This document shows, piece after piece, positions 20,551 through 29,645 of a stretch of DNA of 64,000 bases. Below the pieces are notes generated by a model that saw only the letters and a list, made by a program, of their open reading frames with translations, searched no databases and was not told the DNA's origin. How positions within the stretch are numbered: the stretch's first letter is position 1; every line of letters starts with the position of its first letter. A program made the translations under genes and the position numbers. Location of the stretch: contig NZ_RQXX01000003.1 of NCBI RefSeq assembly GCF_004011175.1, positions 124,001 to 188,000 on the forward strand, in the 5' to 3' direction. Source of the stretch: Mesobaculum littorinae. GTDB taxonomy: Bacteria > Pseudomonadota > Alphaproteobacteria > Rhodobacterales > Rhodobacteraceae.

Positions 20551-20814
20551 ATGGCCGACCATCCGACCCCCGCCCAACCGCCCGCCAAGGCCGCCGCCGA
20601 CGCCCGCCAGCAGGCCGGGGCAGAGGCAGATACCGCGGCGCGCGACACCCGCGATGACCTGCCCCCCGCGGCACAGCGGGCGCTGGCCGAGGCCGAGGCG
20701 CGCCGGGCCCGGTCCGAGGGCCTGCACCTCGCCCCCGAGCTGGGCGGCCGCGACGGCCCCGAGCCCGTGCGCTACGGCGACTGGGAAAAGAAGGGCATCG
20801 CCATCGACTTCTGA
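20551..20814 (+). CDS. DUF1674 protein, SDHAF4 (succinate dehydrogenase assembly factor 4)-like
   Basis: Short protein of 87 residues; the N-terminal half is Ala/Asp-rich and disordered, the C-terminal 20 residues carry the family signature GPEPVRYGDWEKKGIAIDF. In mitochondria this family binds flavinylated SdhA; the bacterial role is by analogy. AAGGAG lies upstream of ATG 20551. No sdh genes are nearby. Confidence 0.85.
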   Translation: MADHPTPAQPPAKAAADARQQAGAEADTAARDTRDDLPPAAQRALAEAEARRARSEGLHLAPELGGRDGPEPVRYGDWEKKGIAIDF

Positions 20815-21300
20815 GACGCGATGCCGGTCCGCGCATATCTCCGCCATCCGCCGGGCTTCTGACCCGCCGGAGTCAGAGCGAGGGTTTGCGATTCGCCTTC
20901 GTGCAGACGCACATTCATCCCGCCCACACCGCCGCGCCATGGTGACAGGGGGAATTCGGCCTCGCCGTCGGTCCTAGAAGGTCAGGGCAGACACGGCAGC
21001 CCCGACGCCTTTTGCAAACGGCGAAAACCCAGCTCGCGAACGGCGCGCGCGACGCCCAGCCGGGCCGTGCGGCATCGCAACCGGCATCGTTGGCCAACCT
21101 GCACGGGCGTCGGCGCCGAACGGCTCTGAGTCTCATATCCCGTGGTCCCGACGACCCCGTCGCCCGGGCATGAGGCGCGCGACGCAACAGCTGCCTTGAT
21201 GCCGCGTGTCAGGCGGCCGTTCCGGAGAGCCCGACGCAAGACCGCCGCCCCGGCCGGGCCAGCGCCGGGTGCCGCAACCCCGGCAGCCCTGGCAGTCCCG
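20815..21300. other. Gene-free stretch
   Basis: 486 bases between convergent genes (SDHAF4-like and argH). Short frames here have no recognisable features, and I see no RNA gene or strong hairpin. Confidence 0.5.
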
Positions 21301-22698
21301 TCAGCCCCGCGACAGGCGGGCGCGCCAGCCGGCGGCCTGCCGCTTCACCTGCTCGGGCGCGGTACCGCCGTAGCAGCTGCGGCTGGCGACCGAGGCCTCG
21401 ACCGTCAGCACGTCGAACACACCCTCGGTGATCGCGGGATTGACCTCCTGCATCTCTTCCAGCGTCAGGTCGGGCAGATCGCAGCCCTTCGCCTCGGCCT
21501 TTGCGACCAGCGCGCCTGTGGCATGATGCGCCTCGCGGAAGGGCAGGCCCGCCTCGCGCACCAGCCAGTCGGCCAGGTCCGTCGCCGTGGAGAACCCCGA
21601 CGCGGCGGCCCCGCGCAGCGCATCGCGGTTGGCGGTCATGTCGCCCACCATGCCGGTCATCGCCGCCAGCGCCAGCATCAGGCTGTCGGCCGCGTCGAAG
21701 ACCTGCTCCTTGTCTTCCTGCATGTCCTTGGAATAGGCCAAGGGCAGGCCCTTCATCACCGTGAACAGCCCCACCGTCGCGCCCAGGATGCGGCCCAGCT
21801 TGGCCCGCAGCAGCTCGGCCGCGTCGGGATTGCGCTTCTGCGGCATGATCGACGACCCCGTCGACCAGCGGTCCGACAGACTGACGAAGCGGAACTGCGC
21901 CGAGGACCAGATCACCAGCTCTTCGGCCAGCCGCGACAGGTGCACCGCGGTGATCGACGCCGCCGACAAGAACTCGAGCGCGAAGTCGCGGTCGGACACG
22001 GCGTCGAGCGAGTTGGCGCAGGGGCGGTCGAAGCCCAGCGCCTCGGCCGTCATCTCGCGGTCGATCGGAAAGCCGGTGCCCGCCAGCGCAGCGGCACCGA
22101 GCGGGCTTTCGTTCATCCGCGCGCGGGCATCGCGAAAGCGCGAGGCGTCGCGGCCGAACATCTCGACATAGGCCATCATGTGGTGGCCCCAGGTGACGGG
22201 CTGCGCGGTCTGCAGGTGGGTGAATCCCGGCATCACCCACTCGGCCCCCGCCTCGGCCTGTTCGATCAGCGCGAATTGCAGCGCCTCGAGCCCGGTCATC
22301 GCGGCATCGATCTGGTCGCGGACCCACAGGCGGAAATCCGTCGCCACCTGGTCGTTGCGCGACCGCGCGGTGTGCAGGCGCCCGGCAACGGGACCGATCA
22401 GGTCCTTCAGCCGCGCCTCGACATTCATGTGGATGTCCTCGAGCGCGGTCGAGAAGACGAAGGATCCGTCCTCGATCTCTGACAACACCGTGAGAAGACC
22501 TTCCCGGATCGCCTCGGCCTCGGTAGGGTCGACAATGCCCGTGGCGCCCAACATGGCGGCATGGGCACGCGATCCCGCGATGTCCTGGGCGGCCAGCCGC
22601 CGGTCGTAGCCGATCGAGGCGTTGATCGCCTCCATGATTTCGTCCGGGCCGGCCGCGAAGCGTCCGCCCCACATCGCGTTCGAGGTTTGATCGGTCAT
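21301..22698 (-). CDS. argH: Argininosuccinate lyase
   Basis: 465 residues; last step of arginine synthesis, releasing fumarate. Family signature [15 protein letters not shown] is intact, with [12 protein letters not shown] and the helical bundle of the fumarase superfamily. The start codon overlaps that of the divergent tlpA-like gene on the other strand, so regulatory sequence for each lies inside the other. Confidence 0.96.
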   Translation of the reverse strand: MTDQTSNAMWGGRFAAGPDEIMEAINASIGYDRRLAAQDIAGSRAHAAMLGATGIVDPTEAEAIREGLLTVLSEIEDGSFVFSTALEDIHMNVEARLKDLIGPVAGRLHTARSRNDQVATDFRLWVRDQIDAAMTGLEALQFALIEQAEAGAEWVMPGFTHLQTAQPVTWGHHMMAYVEMFGRDASRFRDARARMNESPLGAAALAGTGFPIDREMTAEALGFDRPCANSLDAVSDRDFALEFLSAASITAVHLSRLAEELVIWSSAQFRFVSLSDRWSTGSSIMPQKRNPDAAELLRAKLGRILGATVGLFTVMKGLPLAYSKDMQEDKEQVFDAADSLMLALAAMTGMVGDMTANRDALRGAAASGFSTATDLADWLVREAGLPFREAHHATGALVAKAEAKGCDLPDLTLEEMQEVNPAITEGVFDVLTVEASVASRSCYGGTAPEQVKRQAAGWRARLSRG

Positions 22699-22714
22699 GG
22701 AGCGCCCCCGGAAT

Positions 22715-23500
22715 ATGCTGAAACTCGTCGGATCCGCCTTCCTCTACACGGGCCTTCTGGCCGGTGCAAACGCGGCCCTCGCCGCCTCGCCCGAGCTTGA
22801 GGCGCTGCGCACGGGCGACATGGCCAAGATGAACCTGCACGACACGCCAAAGCCCGTCTCCGACGTGACCTTCACCGACCCGGACGAGGGCGAGCACACG
22901 CTTGGCGACTATGCCGGCAAGCATGTCCTTGTGAACTTCTGGGCCACGTGGTGCGCGCCCTGCCGCCACGAGATGCCGGCGCTCGACGCGCTGAACGAGG
23001 ATCTGGGCGGCGACGCGTTCGAGGTCGTCACCATCGCCACGGGGCGCAACGCGCTGCCGGGGATCCAGAAGTTCTTTTCCGAGGAAGATGTCGAAAGCCT
23101 GCCGATCCTGCTGGACCCGCGGCAGGAGTTGGCGCGGGACATGTCGGTCCTGGGCCTGCCCATCAGCATCCTCGTCAACCCCGAGGGCGAAGAGATCGGA
23201 CGCCTGCAGGGCGATGCCGACTGGGCCGGAGAAGACGCCCGTGCCCTGATCGCCGCCCTGATCGGCGACGGGGAGAGTGGCGCCGAAGAGACGGGCGAGG
23301 ATGAGGACGCGTCCGTGGCGGCGGACGAAACGGACGGCAAGGACGCGCCCGAAACGGGCGACGCAACGACCACTACCACAGGTACGAGCACGGGCACCGA
23401 CACGGGCACGGGCACGGGCACGGGAAAAAGCAATGGAACGGGCGCGAACGACGCCGCGCCGTCCTCTGACCGGGACGACCGCGGCGCCGACGAGGACTGA
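22715..23500 (+). CDS. TlpA/ResA-like exported thioredoxin with long acidic repeat tail
   Basis: About 261 residues (267 if the overlapping ATG 22697 is used). A signal segment ([20 protein letters not shown]) is followed by a thioredoxin fold with active site WCAPC in [15 protein letters not shown] and the cis-proline region GLPISILV. It should act in the periplasm in disulfide reduction, e.g. for cytochrome maturation. The last ~80 residues are unlike the family: an acidic stretch, then Thr/Gly repeats encoded by a CACGGG hexamer repeated four times at 23401-23424, then another acidic end. Divergent from argH. Confidence 0.85.
   Translation: MLKLVGSAFLYTGLLAGANAALAASPELEALRTGDMAKMNLHDTPKPVSDVTFTDPDEGEHTLGDYAGKHVLVNFWATWCAPCRHEMPALDALNEDLGGDAFEVVTIATGRNALPGIQKFFSEEDVESLPILLDPRQELARDMSVLGLPISILVNPEGEEIGRLQGDADWAGEDARALIAALIGDGESGAEETGEDEDASVAADETDGKDAPETGDATTTTTGTSTGTDTGTGTGTGKSNGTGANDAAPSSDRDDRGADED
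23401..23424 (+). repeat. CACGGG hexamer, four perfect copies
   Basis: In-frame microsatellite inside the tail of the TlpA-like gene, with degenerate copies just upstream (CGAGCACGGGCACCGA). It encodes alternating Thr-Gly and can change length without breaking the frame. Confidence 0.85.
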
Positions 23501-23588
23501 CCGCGGCGCAGCGCGCCTGCCCCGTACCAGCCCGGCCCCATTCCGGCGTGGTCCCGGCCCTGTTCCGGCGCGGTGCCGGCCCCGGACC

Positions 23589-24173
23589 TCAGCCCATGGC
23601 GCGGCCCATGGCCTCGACCGGGGCGTGGCGGGGGCAGGTGACGAGGTGGTCGTTCGCCATGCCCACCGCCTCCATGAAGGCATAGACGATGGTCGGACCG
23701 CAGAACCGGAAGCCGTCGCGCCGGAGGTCCTTGGATATCTGCCGCGACAGGTCGGTGGCGGGCGGCACCTCGGCCTGGGTGGCATAGCGCGGCTGCAGGG
23801 GACGTCCGTCCACGTAGCGCCACAGGTAGTCCGCGAAGCCCTCGCGCGCCTCGATCTCGCACCACGCGCGGGCATTGCCGATTGTCGCCTCGATCTTGCC
23901 GCGGTGGCGCACGATGCCGGGATCGGCCAGACAGCGCAGCACCTCGGCCTCCCCCCACTGCGCGACGCGCTCGGGGTCGAACCCGTCGAAGGCGGCGCGG
24001 AAATTGTCGCGCTTGCGCAGGATGGTGATCCACGACAGCCCGGCCTGGAACCCGTCAAGCACCAGCTTTTCCCACAGCGCGCGGCTGTCGGTTTCGGGCA
24101 CGCCCCATTCGGTGTCGTGATAGGCGACGTAAAGCGGATCGGTCCCGCACCAGTCGCATCGCCCCTCGGTCAT
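23589..24173 (-). CDS. tag: DNA-3-methyladenine glycosylase I
   Basis: Base-excision enzyme, 194 residues. Zinc ligands match the family: Cys in GRCDWC, His in AYHDTEWG, and His/Cys in NDHLVTCPRH. The glutamate and aromatic pocket are in LWEKLVLDGFQAGLSWITIL. Start at ATG 24173; longer in-frame starts would add non-conserved residues. Confidence 0.94.
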   Translation of the reverse strand: MTEGRCDWCGTDPLYVAYHDTEWGVPETDSRALWEKLVLDGFQAGLSWITILRKRDNFRAAFDGFDPERVAQWGEAEVLRCLADPGIVRHRGKIEATIGNARAWCEIEAREGFADYLWRYVDGRPLQPRYATQAEVPPATDLSRQISKDLRRDGFRFCGPTIVYAFMEAVGMANDHLVTCPRHAPVEAMGRAMG

Positions 24174-24357
24174 AGCGTCACCCCTTCCTGCCGTGGCCTG
24201 CGCGTCGCGCGGCGCCAGCCTTAGCGCGGACACGTCCCCCGCGGCGACCCCCCGGAGGCCCTGGTACGCGCCCCACTTCGCGTCGGCCCGGCCCGGCGTT
24301 CATCAATCCTGAAGGCGAATCTGGCATTTCCTTGCCGGCAGAGGTGGAGGACACGCG

Positions 24358-25398
24358 ATGCGACAGACCCCGACGACCCCGCACCCCGAGGCCGCGCCGC
24401 ACGGGTCCGCGCAGATCCGCGCGAGGCTGCCGGACGAGGTCATGCCCGCCCCGTCCCCGCGCAGGCCGCAAAGCCCCCTGAACCATGCACTGCGCAGCCG
24501 CGACCGCGATGTCATAGCCCTGGTCGACCGGGCGGTGCGCGACCGCAACGTGATGCTGGCCTACCAGCCCGTCGTGCCCGCGGGGCGCGAAGACCGCCCG
24601 GCCTTTTTCGAAGGTCTGATCCGCATCCTGGACGATAATGGCCGCATCATTCCGGCACGCGACTTCATCGGCAGCATCGAGATGACGGAACTGGGCCGCC
24701 GGATGGACTGCCTCGCGCTTGAAGCCGGGCTTGCCACGCTGCGCGACCGTCCCGGGCTGCGGCTCTCGGTCAACATGTCGGCCCGCTCGATCGGCTATCC
24801 GGCGTGGCAACGCATGCTGAACCAGGGGCTGGACGCGCATCCCGGGATCGGCGACCGGCTGATCCTCGAGATCAGCGAAAGCTCGGCCATGCTGATGCCC
24901 GACATCGTGCAGGTCTTCATCTGCGATCTGCAGGCGCGCGGTGTCTCCTTCGCGCTGGACGATTTCGGCGCCGGCGCGATGGCGTTCCATCATCTCAAGT
25001 CGATGTGGTTCGATATCCTCAAGATCGACGGCAGCTTCGTCCGCGGTATCGTCCGCAGCCCCGAAAACCAGGCGGTGGTGCAGTCGATGACCGCGATCGC
25101 GCGACATTTCGACATGATCTCGATCGCCAGCAAGGTGCAATCGGGCGACGACGCGCGATGGCTGGACATGGCGGGCGTCGACTGCCTGCAGGGCTACTAT
25201 TACGGCGCCCCCACGATCCGCCCCCGGTGGGAGACCGACACACAGCCAGCGGGCGCCACCCAACCGATCGCCGTGCCGGGATCCATCGTCGTGCCCGCGC
25301 GCGTCGGCAACCGGTTCGGCCCCCACCCGGGGCCCGGGCGGGGCGGCCCCCTCAGCCCGGTCCGGCCGGTGCCCGAACCGGCGCGACCGCACAGCTGA
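24358..25398 (+). CDS. EAL-domain protein with a degenerate catalytic site
   Basis: 346 residues: ~50 disordered N-terminal residues, then one EAL domain. Motifs present: EGL in place of EAL (FFEGLIRIL), VNMSARS, LILEISES, LDDFGAG, LKIDGSFVR and LQGYYYGAP. The usual AEGVE motif reads IASKVQSGD, losing a glutamate needed for cyclic-di-GMP hydrolysis in well-studied EAL enzymes. It may bind the nucleotide without cleaving it. No GGDEF, membrane segment or sensor domain. GGAGG precedes ATG 24358. Confidence 0.85.
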   Translation: MRQTPTTPHPEAAPHGSAQIRARLPDEVMPAPSPRRPQSPLNHALRSRDRDVIALVDRAVRDRNVMLAYQPVVPAGREDRPAFFEGLIRILDDNGRIIPARDFIGSIEMTELGRRMDCLALEAGLATLRDRPGLRLSVNMSARSIGYPAWQRMLNQGLDAHPGIGDRLILEISESSAMLMPDIVQVFICDLQARGVSFALDDFGAGAMAFHHLKSMWFDILKIDGSFVRGIVRSPENQAVVQSMTAIARHFDMISIASKVQSGDDARWLDMAGVDCLQGYYYGAPTIRPRWETDTQPAGATQPIAVPGSIVVPARVGNRFGPHPGPGRGGPLSPVRPVPEPARPHS

Positions 25399-25400
25399 CG

Positions 25401-25413
25401 CAACACGGTGTTG
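25401..25413. promoter_or_regulatory. 13 bp perfect inverted repeat before thiolase gene
   Basis: CAACACGGTGTTG is a perfect 6-1-6 inverted repeat, 3 bases after the EAL gene and about 90 bases before the thiolase start. Too tight for a good hairpin, so an operator is the better guess; no regulator is encoded beside it. Confidence 0.3.
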
Positions 25414-25501
25414 TGCTGTCCCGCGCCGGGCCCTACGTCTTTCAGGGTACGGCGGGGAAACTCTCCGCCACTCGGCTTGAACGAGAGGGAGAGGATACCT
25501 G

Positions 25502-26674
25502 ATGACGAATGTTGTGATCGCCTCCGCCGCGCGCACCGCGGTGGGCAGCTTCAACGGCGCCTTCGCCGCAACGCCCGCGCACGAACTGGGCGCCGCCGTG
25601 CTGGAGGCCGTCGTCGCCCGTGCCGGCATCGACAAGGCCGAGGTCAGCGAAACCATCCTGGGCCAGGTCCTGACCGCCGGTCAGGGCCAGAACCCGGCGC
25701 GGCAGGCGCATATCCTGGCCGGGCTGCCCGAAACCTCGGCCGCCTGGGGCATCAACCAGGTCTGCGGCTCGGGCCTGCGCGCGGTCGCGCTGGGCGCCCA
25801 GCACATCCAGCTGGGCGATGCCGCGATCATCGCGGCCGGCGGGCAGGAAAACATGTCGATGGCGCCGCATTGCCAGACCCTGCGCAACGGCCAGAAGATG
25901 GGCGACATCAAGCTGGTCGACACGATGATCAAGGACGGTCTCTGGGACGCCTTCAACGGCTACCACATGGGCAACACGGCCGAGAACGTCGCCGAGAAAT
26001 GGCAGATCAGCCGCGACACCCAGGACGAATTCGCCGTCGCCAGCCAGAACAAGGCCGAGGCGGCGCAGAAGGCCGGCAAGTTCAAGGACGAGATCGCGGC
26101 CTTCACCGTCAAGGGCCGCAGGGGCGACACCGTGGTCGAGGATGACGAGTACATCCGCCACGGCGCCAATATCGAGGCGATGCAGAAGCTGCGCCCGGCC
26201 TTCGCCAAGGACGGCAGCGTGACCGCGGGCAACGCCAGCGGCATCAACGACGGCGCGGCCGCCACCCTTTTGATGTCCGCGGACGAAGCCGAGCGGCGCG
26301 GGATCGAGCCGCTGGCCCGCATCGTCAGCTACGCGACCGCGGGCCTCGACCCCGCGATCATGGGCGTGGGGCCGATCCACGCCAGCCGCCGCGCACTGGA
26401 AAAGGCCGGCTGGACGGCGCAGGATCTCGACCTTGTCGAGGCGAACGAGGCCTTTGCCGCGCAGGCCTGCGCGGTCAACAAGGAGATGGGCTGGGACCCC
26501 GAGATCGTGAACGTCAACGGCGGTGCGATCGCCATCGGCCACCCCATCGGCGCCTCGGGATGCCGCGTGCTCAACACCCTGCTGTTCGAGATGAAGCGCC
26601 GCGGCGCCAAGCGCGGGCTTGCCACGCTGTGCATCGGTGGCGGCATGGGCGTCGCCCTCTGCGTGGAGCGCTGA
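25502..26674 (+). CDS. Acetyl-CoA C-acetyltransferase (thiolase)
   Basis: 390 residues; condenses two acetyl-CoA to acetoacetyl-CoA or the reverse. Active-site cysteine in [10 protein letters not shown], histidine in [11 protein letters not shown], second cysteine in [11 protein letters not shown]. The family is shared by PhaA (polyhydroxybutyrate synthesis) and AtoB-type enzymes; no phaB is adjacent here, so the physiological direction is open. GAGAGGATACCTG precedes the start. Followed after 35 bases by a patatin-like gene. Confidence 0.95.
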   Translation: MTNVVIASAARTAVGSFNGAFAATPAHELGAAVLEAVVARAGIDKAEVSETILGQVLTAGQGQNPARQAHILAGLPETSAAWGINQVCGSGLRAVALGAQHIQLGDAAIIAAGGQENMSMAPHCQTLRNGQKMGDIKLVDTMIKDGLWDAFNGYHMGNTAENVAEKWQISRDTQDEFAVASQNKAEAAQKAGKFKDEIAAFTVKGRRGDTVVEDDEYIRHGANIEAMQKLRPAFAKDGSVTAGNASGINDGAAATLLMSADEAERRGIEPLARIVSYATAGLDPAIMGVGPIHASRRALEKAGWTAQDLDLVEANEAFAAQACAVNKEMGWDPEIVNVNGGAIAIGHPIGASGCRVLNTLLFEMKRRGAKRGLATLCIGGGMGVALCVER

Positions 26675-26709
26675 GGCTTGCGGCGTCCCGACATCGCGAT
26701 CTGCGGCGC

Positions 26710-27582
26710 ATGACGGCGCCGCAGTCCCCCGGCACGCGCGCCCCCGACTGGCCCTACGAGCAGGTGGTGTTTTCGGGCGGCGGGCTGCGCTGTTTCTGGC
26801 AGGGCGGCTTTGTCGAGGAGATCACAGCCGACCGCCGTCTGCGCCCCGACCGCGTCACCGGCGTGTCGGGCGGAGCCCTGTCGGCTGCGTGCTTTTTGGG
26901 CGGGCGCGATCGCGATCTTCTGCGCGCCATGGCCCGGGCGTTTTCGCATCAGGACGGCAACTCGCCGCTGCACACGCAGGAGGGGGATGGCCTGACCCCG
27001 CACCAGCGGATCTATCGCAAGGTGGTCGAGGAGGTTCTGGACGAGGCCGCGCAGGCGCGCATCGCCGACGGCCCCGCCTTCCAGATCCTGCTGGGCCATC
27101 CGCCGAAGGTCATTCCGCCCCGTTTGGGCGGCACGCTCGCCGCCTTCGTCTACGAGGCCGAGCTGCACCTGCGTTCGGCCCCGCGGTTCGGCTGGACCGG
27201 GCTGGCCGGGGTCGACAGCAGCCTGATCGACGCCCGCGCGGCGGCGCGGCAAAGGCAACTGGCCGACCTGGTCATCGCGGCGGCGACGATCCCCCCGATC
27301 TTCGACCTGCCGACATGGGAGGGACGGGCGGTGATCGACGGCGGCATGACCAGCCAGGTTCCCCTGCCCGATCCCAACCACGGCGAGACGCTGATCCTGC
27401 TGACGCGGCATTACAAGACCCTGCCGCACGGACCGGGCTGCACCTTCGTCGAACCGTCCGAGGAAGCGCCGGCGGACAAGATCGATTTTTCCGATCCCGA
27501 GAAGATCGAACGGACCTGGGCCCTGGGCCAGCGCGACGGACGCGCGTGGCTGGGCACCTCCGGCGCGCGCGAGGGGGCGTGA
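26710..27582 (+). CDS. Patatin-like phospholipase family protein
   Basis: 290 residues. The Ser-Asp dyad motifs are present: oxyanion glycines in FSGGGLRCFWQGG, nucleophile in GVSGGALSA, aspartate in VIDGGM. Probable lipid acyl hydrolase, cytosolic or membrane-associated, substrate unknown. Lies directly downstream of the thiolase gene with no terminator, so the two are likely co-transcribed; a role with storage or membrane lipids is inference. Confidence 0.85.
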   Translation: MTAPQSPGTRAPDWPYEQVVFSGGGLRCFWQGGFVEEITADRRLRPDRVTGVSGGALSAACFLGGRDRDLLRAMARAFSHQDGNSPLHTQEGDGLTPHQRIYRKVVEEVLDEAAQARIADGPAFQILLGHPPKVIPPRLGGTLAAFVYEAELHLRSAPRFGWTGLAGVDSSLIDARAAARQRQLADLVIAAATIPPIFDLPTWEGRAVIDGGMTSQVPLPDPNHGETLILLTRHYKTLPHGPGCTFVEPSEEAPADKIDFSDPEKIERTWALGQRDGRAWLGTSGAREGA

Positions 27583-28163
27583 CCTGACGGATTTGACGCC
27601 TGCCCGACGGTCTTGCGGTCGGGGCCTCAAGCTCCGCACTGCCCCCCGACCTGCGCATGATCGCTCAGCATGTGAGCCATCAACACGGGCCGGATCGACA
27701 CCGCCCGGATCAACACGGGCCACATCAACACGGGCCGGATCGGCGCGGGGCTGCCAGTTGAGACGTTTCCGCGGCCCTGGCGAACCCCAGATAGAGCGGT
27801 GACAGGTCCAGAGGCCCCGGGCCGTGCGGAGGATCAGGGCCGAAACCGGTTGGTCCGGCTCAGGATATTTCGGAACAGAATCGTCCGCCCCAGGAAACTC
27901 CGCTGGCGCGGATCTGGCATCGACAGGCCGCGGGCGACGCAAGTCACCCGGGTCACATGCGGGGTCAACGGATGCAAAACGGCTGGCTGGACCTAGGATT
28001 GCTCGCCGTCTTGCCTGGTGCCGGCGACATCCGGGTCGCCGGCCTCCTGTCCTTTTGCGGCCTCGGTCGGGTCACGGCGACCGGGCGGCACGGGGGGCGA
28101 TCGCGACCGCCCCGCCGGAAGATCATCATGGATGGTGGCCCGCTCGGCGCGGTCCGGTTGCGC
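27583..28163. other. Gene-free stretch with minisatellite
   Basis: 581 bases between convergent genes. No frame here looks like a real protein. It contains a five-unit 15 bp tandem repeat. GC content dips around 27850-27990. Confidence 0.5.
27679..27753. repeat. 15 bp tandem repeat, five units
   Basis: Units start at 27679, 27694, 27709, 27724 and 27739; the consensus is ATCAACACGGGCCGG, with three units nearly identical and two diverged. Non-coding as far as I can tell, although the 15 bp period would encode pentapeptides in any frame. Confidence 0.85.
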
Positions 28164-28331
28164 CTAGTGTGGGCTCAACCGCTCGATCTGTTCCTTCAGA
28201 AGCAATTTTTGCTTCTTCAGGTGACTGAGTTGAAGCGCATCGGAGCCGGGGTTTCTCTGTTCGGCCTCGACGCGGGCGGACAAGGTCTGGTGCTTCTTCC
28301 GCAGCTCGGAAATATGCGAAGTCAGGGACAT
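28164..28331 (-). CDS. DUF465 (YdcH-like) small protein
   Basis: 55 residues, one amphipathic helix: MSLTSHISELRKKHQTLSAR, then DALQLSHLKKQKLLLKEQIE. This matches the DUF465 family, short helical-hairpin proteins common in alphaproteobacteria with unknown function. A strong GAGGAGG ribosome site is 7 bases upstream of ATG 28331. Stop is TAG at 28166-28164. Confidence 0.85.
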   Translation of the reverse strand: MSLTSHISELRKKHQTLSARVEAEQRNPGSDALQLSHLKKQKLLLKEQIERLSPH

Positions 28332-28431
28332 CGTCGGCCTCCTCTATGATGGCTGTATGAAAGATTGCACCACAAAGGCCGCCCCGTGTCACCGTTTCGT
28401 TGCCCGATTCCTTCGAATAAGAGACATTTTG

Positions 28432-29352
28432 CTAATCCGGCCAGGGGATCGGCGACGCATCGCGCAACACTGCCCGGATTTCCGGGCGATAGTCTTCACG
28501 ATCACGTAGGTGCCGGTCGCCGGGATGCAGGATCAGCGGCGCATGCAGGCGCAGCCCCGCCCGCCCGGCCTGCCACGCGCGTAGAATCACCAGCTTGGCC
28601 TCGCGCCCTTCGCGCGCCGCGAGGGGAAGGACCGAAACCGAACCCAGGTGCCCCGGCAGCGCGGCCAGCAGGTCGCGCAGGCGGGCGGCCGGGATAATCA
28701 CGCTCAGGCAGCCGCGCGGCGCCACCCGCCGCCCCGCCACGGCCATCCATTCCGACAGCGGCGTCTCCTCGCCCAGCGCCGCCTCGCGCCCCGCGTCGGG
28801 CGACCGCGCGGTGGGGGTGCGGGCAAGGTAGTAGGGCGGATTGGCGATGACATGGTCGTAGCGGCGCTGCCGCAGGCTGTCGGGCATCGCGCGCAGATCG
28901 CCAGTTGCCACCTCGAACGCCTGCCCCGCGGCAGCTCCGTTGCGGCGGGCAAGATCCGCGTAGAGCGGCTGGCGTTCGATGCCGAATAGCGTCAGCCCCG
29001 GCACCCGCACGCCCAGGCACAGCGCGGCCGCCCCGACGCCGCAGCCCAGGTCCAGAACGCTCTGCCCCGCCCGGGCGGGAACGGCGGCGGCCAGCAGGAC
29101 GGGGTCCACCCCAGCCCGATAGCCGCGCGCAGGCTGCAACAGGTGCAGCCGTCCGCCCAGAAAGGCGTCATGCGTTTCGGGCCCGGCCGGGTGGGGGGCC
29201 TGCGGATCGTCGGGCCCATCGGCGGGCGCATCGGCAAAGGGATCGACACAGGGATCAGCCAGCGGCGCGGCAGGCGCCTCTGCCGTGGCGGGTCGGGCGG
29301 CGTCGCGGCGGGCCCCGGTTCCGGCGTCACGGCAGATGGTCTTCCGCGTCAT
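28432..29352 (-). CDS. TrmN6-like (YfiC) adenine-N6 methyltransferase
   Basis: 306 residues. SAM motif LDLGCGVGAAALCLG and the target-base motif VIANPPYYLA identify an N6-adenine methyltransferase of the tRNA1(Val) A37 type; the exact target is inferred. About 65 N-terminal residues are low-complexity Ala/Pro/Asp and not part of the fold, so translation could begin later. Its ATG overlaps the stop of the DUF2007 gene (ATGA), a coupled pair. Confidence 0.85.
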   Translation of the reverse strand: MTRKTICRDAGTGARRDAARPATAEAPAAPLADPCVDPFADAPADGPDDPQAPHPAGPETHDAFLGGRLHLLQPARGYRAGVDPVLLAAAVPARAGQSVLDLGCGVGAAALCLGVRVPGLTLFGIERQPLYADLARRNGAAAGQAFEVATGDLRAMPDSLRQRRYDHVIANPPYYLARTPTARSPDAGREAALGEETPLSEWMAVAGRRVAPRGCLSVIIPAARLRDLLAALPGHLGSVSVLPLAAREGREAKLVILRAWQAGRAGLRLHAPLILHPGDRHLRDREDYRPEIRAVLRDASPIPWPD

Positions 29353-29570
29353 GGCCGCTCGGACGGTTCGATGTCGTTGTCGCGCAGGATCGCCCGGGCG
29401 AGGTGTGCATCGGGCCGGGGCACCATCAGGCGCCGCGGCAGAATGCCCACCGAGCCTTCGAGGGCGCTCATATGGACGTCCATCTCGAAGCATCTTATAC
29501 CCTCCCCCTCAAGAAGGACCTTGGCGAAAGCGATGAGGGTCGGGTCGTTGGTGCGGATGAGTTCGATCAT
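29349..29570 (-). CDS. DUF2007 protein (putative signal-transducing protein)
   Basis: 73 residues: MIELIRTNDPTLIAFAKVLL, then GIRCFEMDVHMSALEG and ARAILRDNDIE. Matches the small DUF2007 fold of unknown role. Coupled to the downstream methyltransferase; divergent from the polyprenyl synthase, with 75 bases between the starts. Confidence 0.85.
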   Translation of the reverse strand: MIELIRTNDPTLIAFAKVLLEGEGIRCFEMDVHMSALEGSVGILPRRLMVPRPDAHLARAILRDNDIEPSERP

Positions 29571-29645
29571 GTCGACGCCATGTAAACGACGCGCGGCGGC
29601 TCTTGTCGAGCGTCGAGGCACAAGGCCCCCGAGGGACGAGGATCG

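Noticed and set aside
20815-21300. Possible tRNA or small RNA in the gap
   Set aside because: No T-loop-like GGTTCGA motif or cloverleaf pairing seen; only unstructured GC-rich sequence.
27679-27753. Possible CRISPR-like array
   Set aside because: Period is only 15 bp with no spacers and no cas genes in the window; it is a minisatellite.
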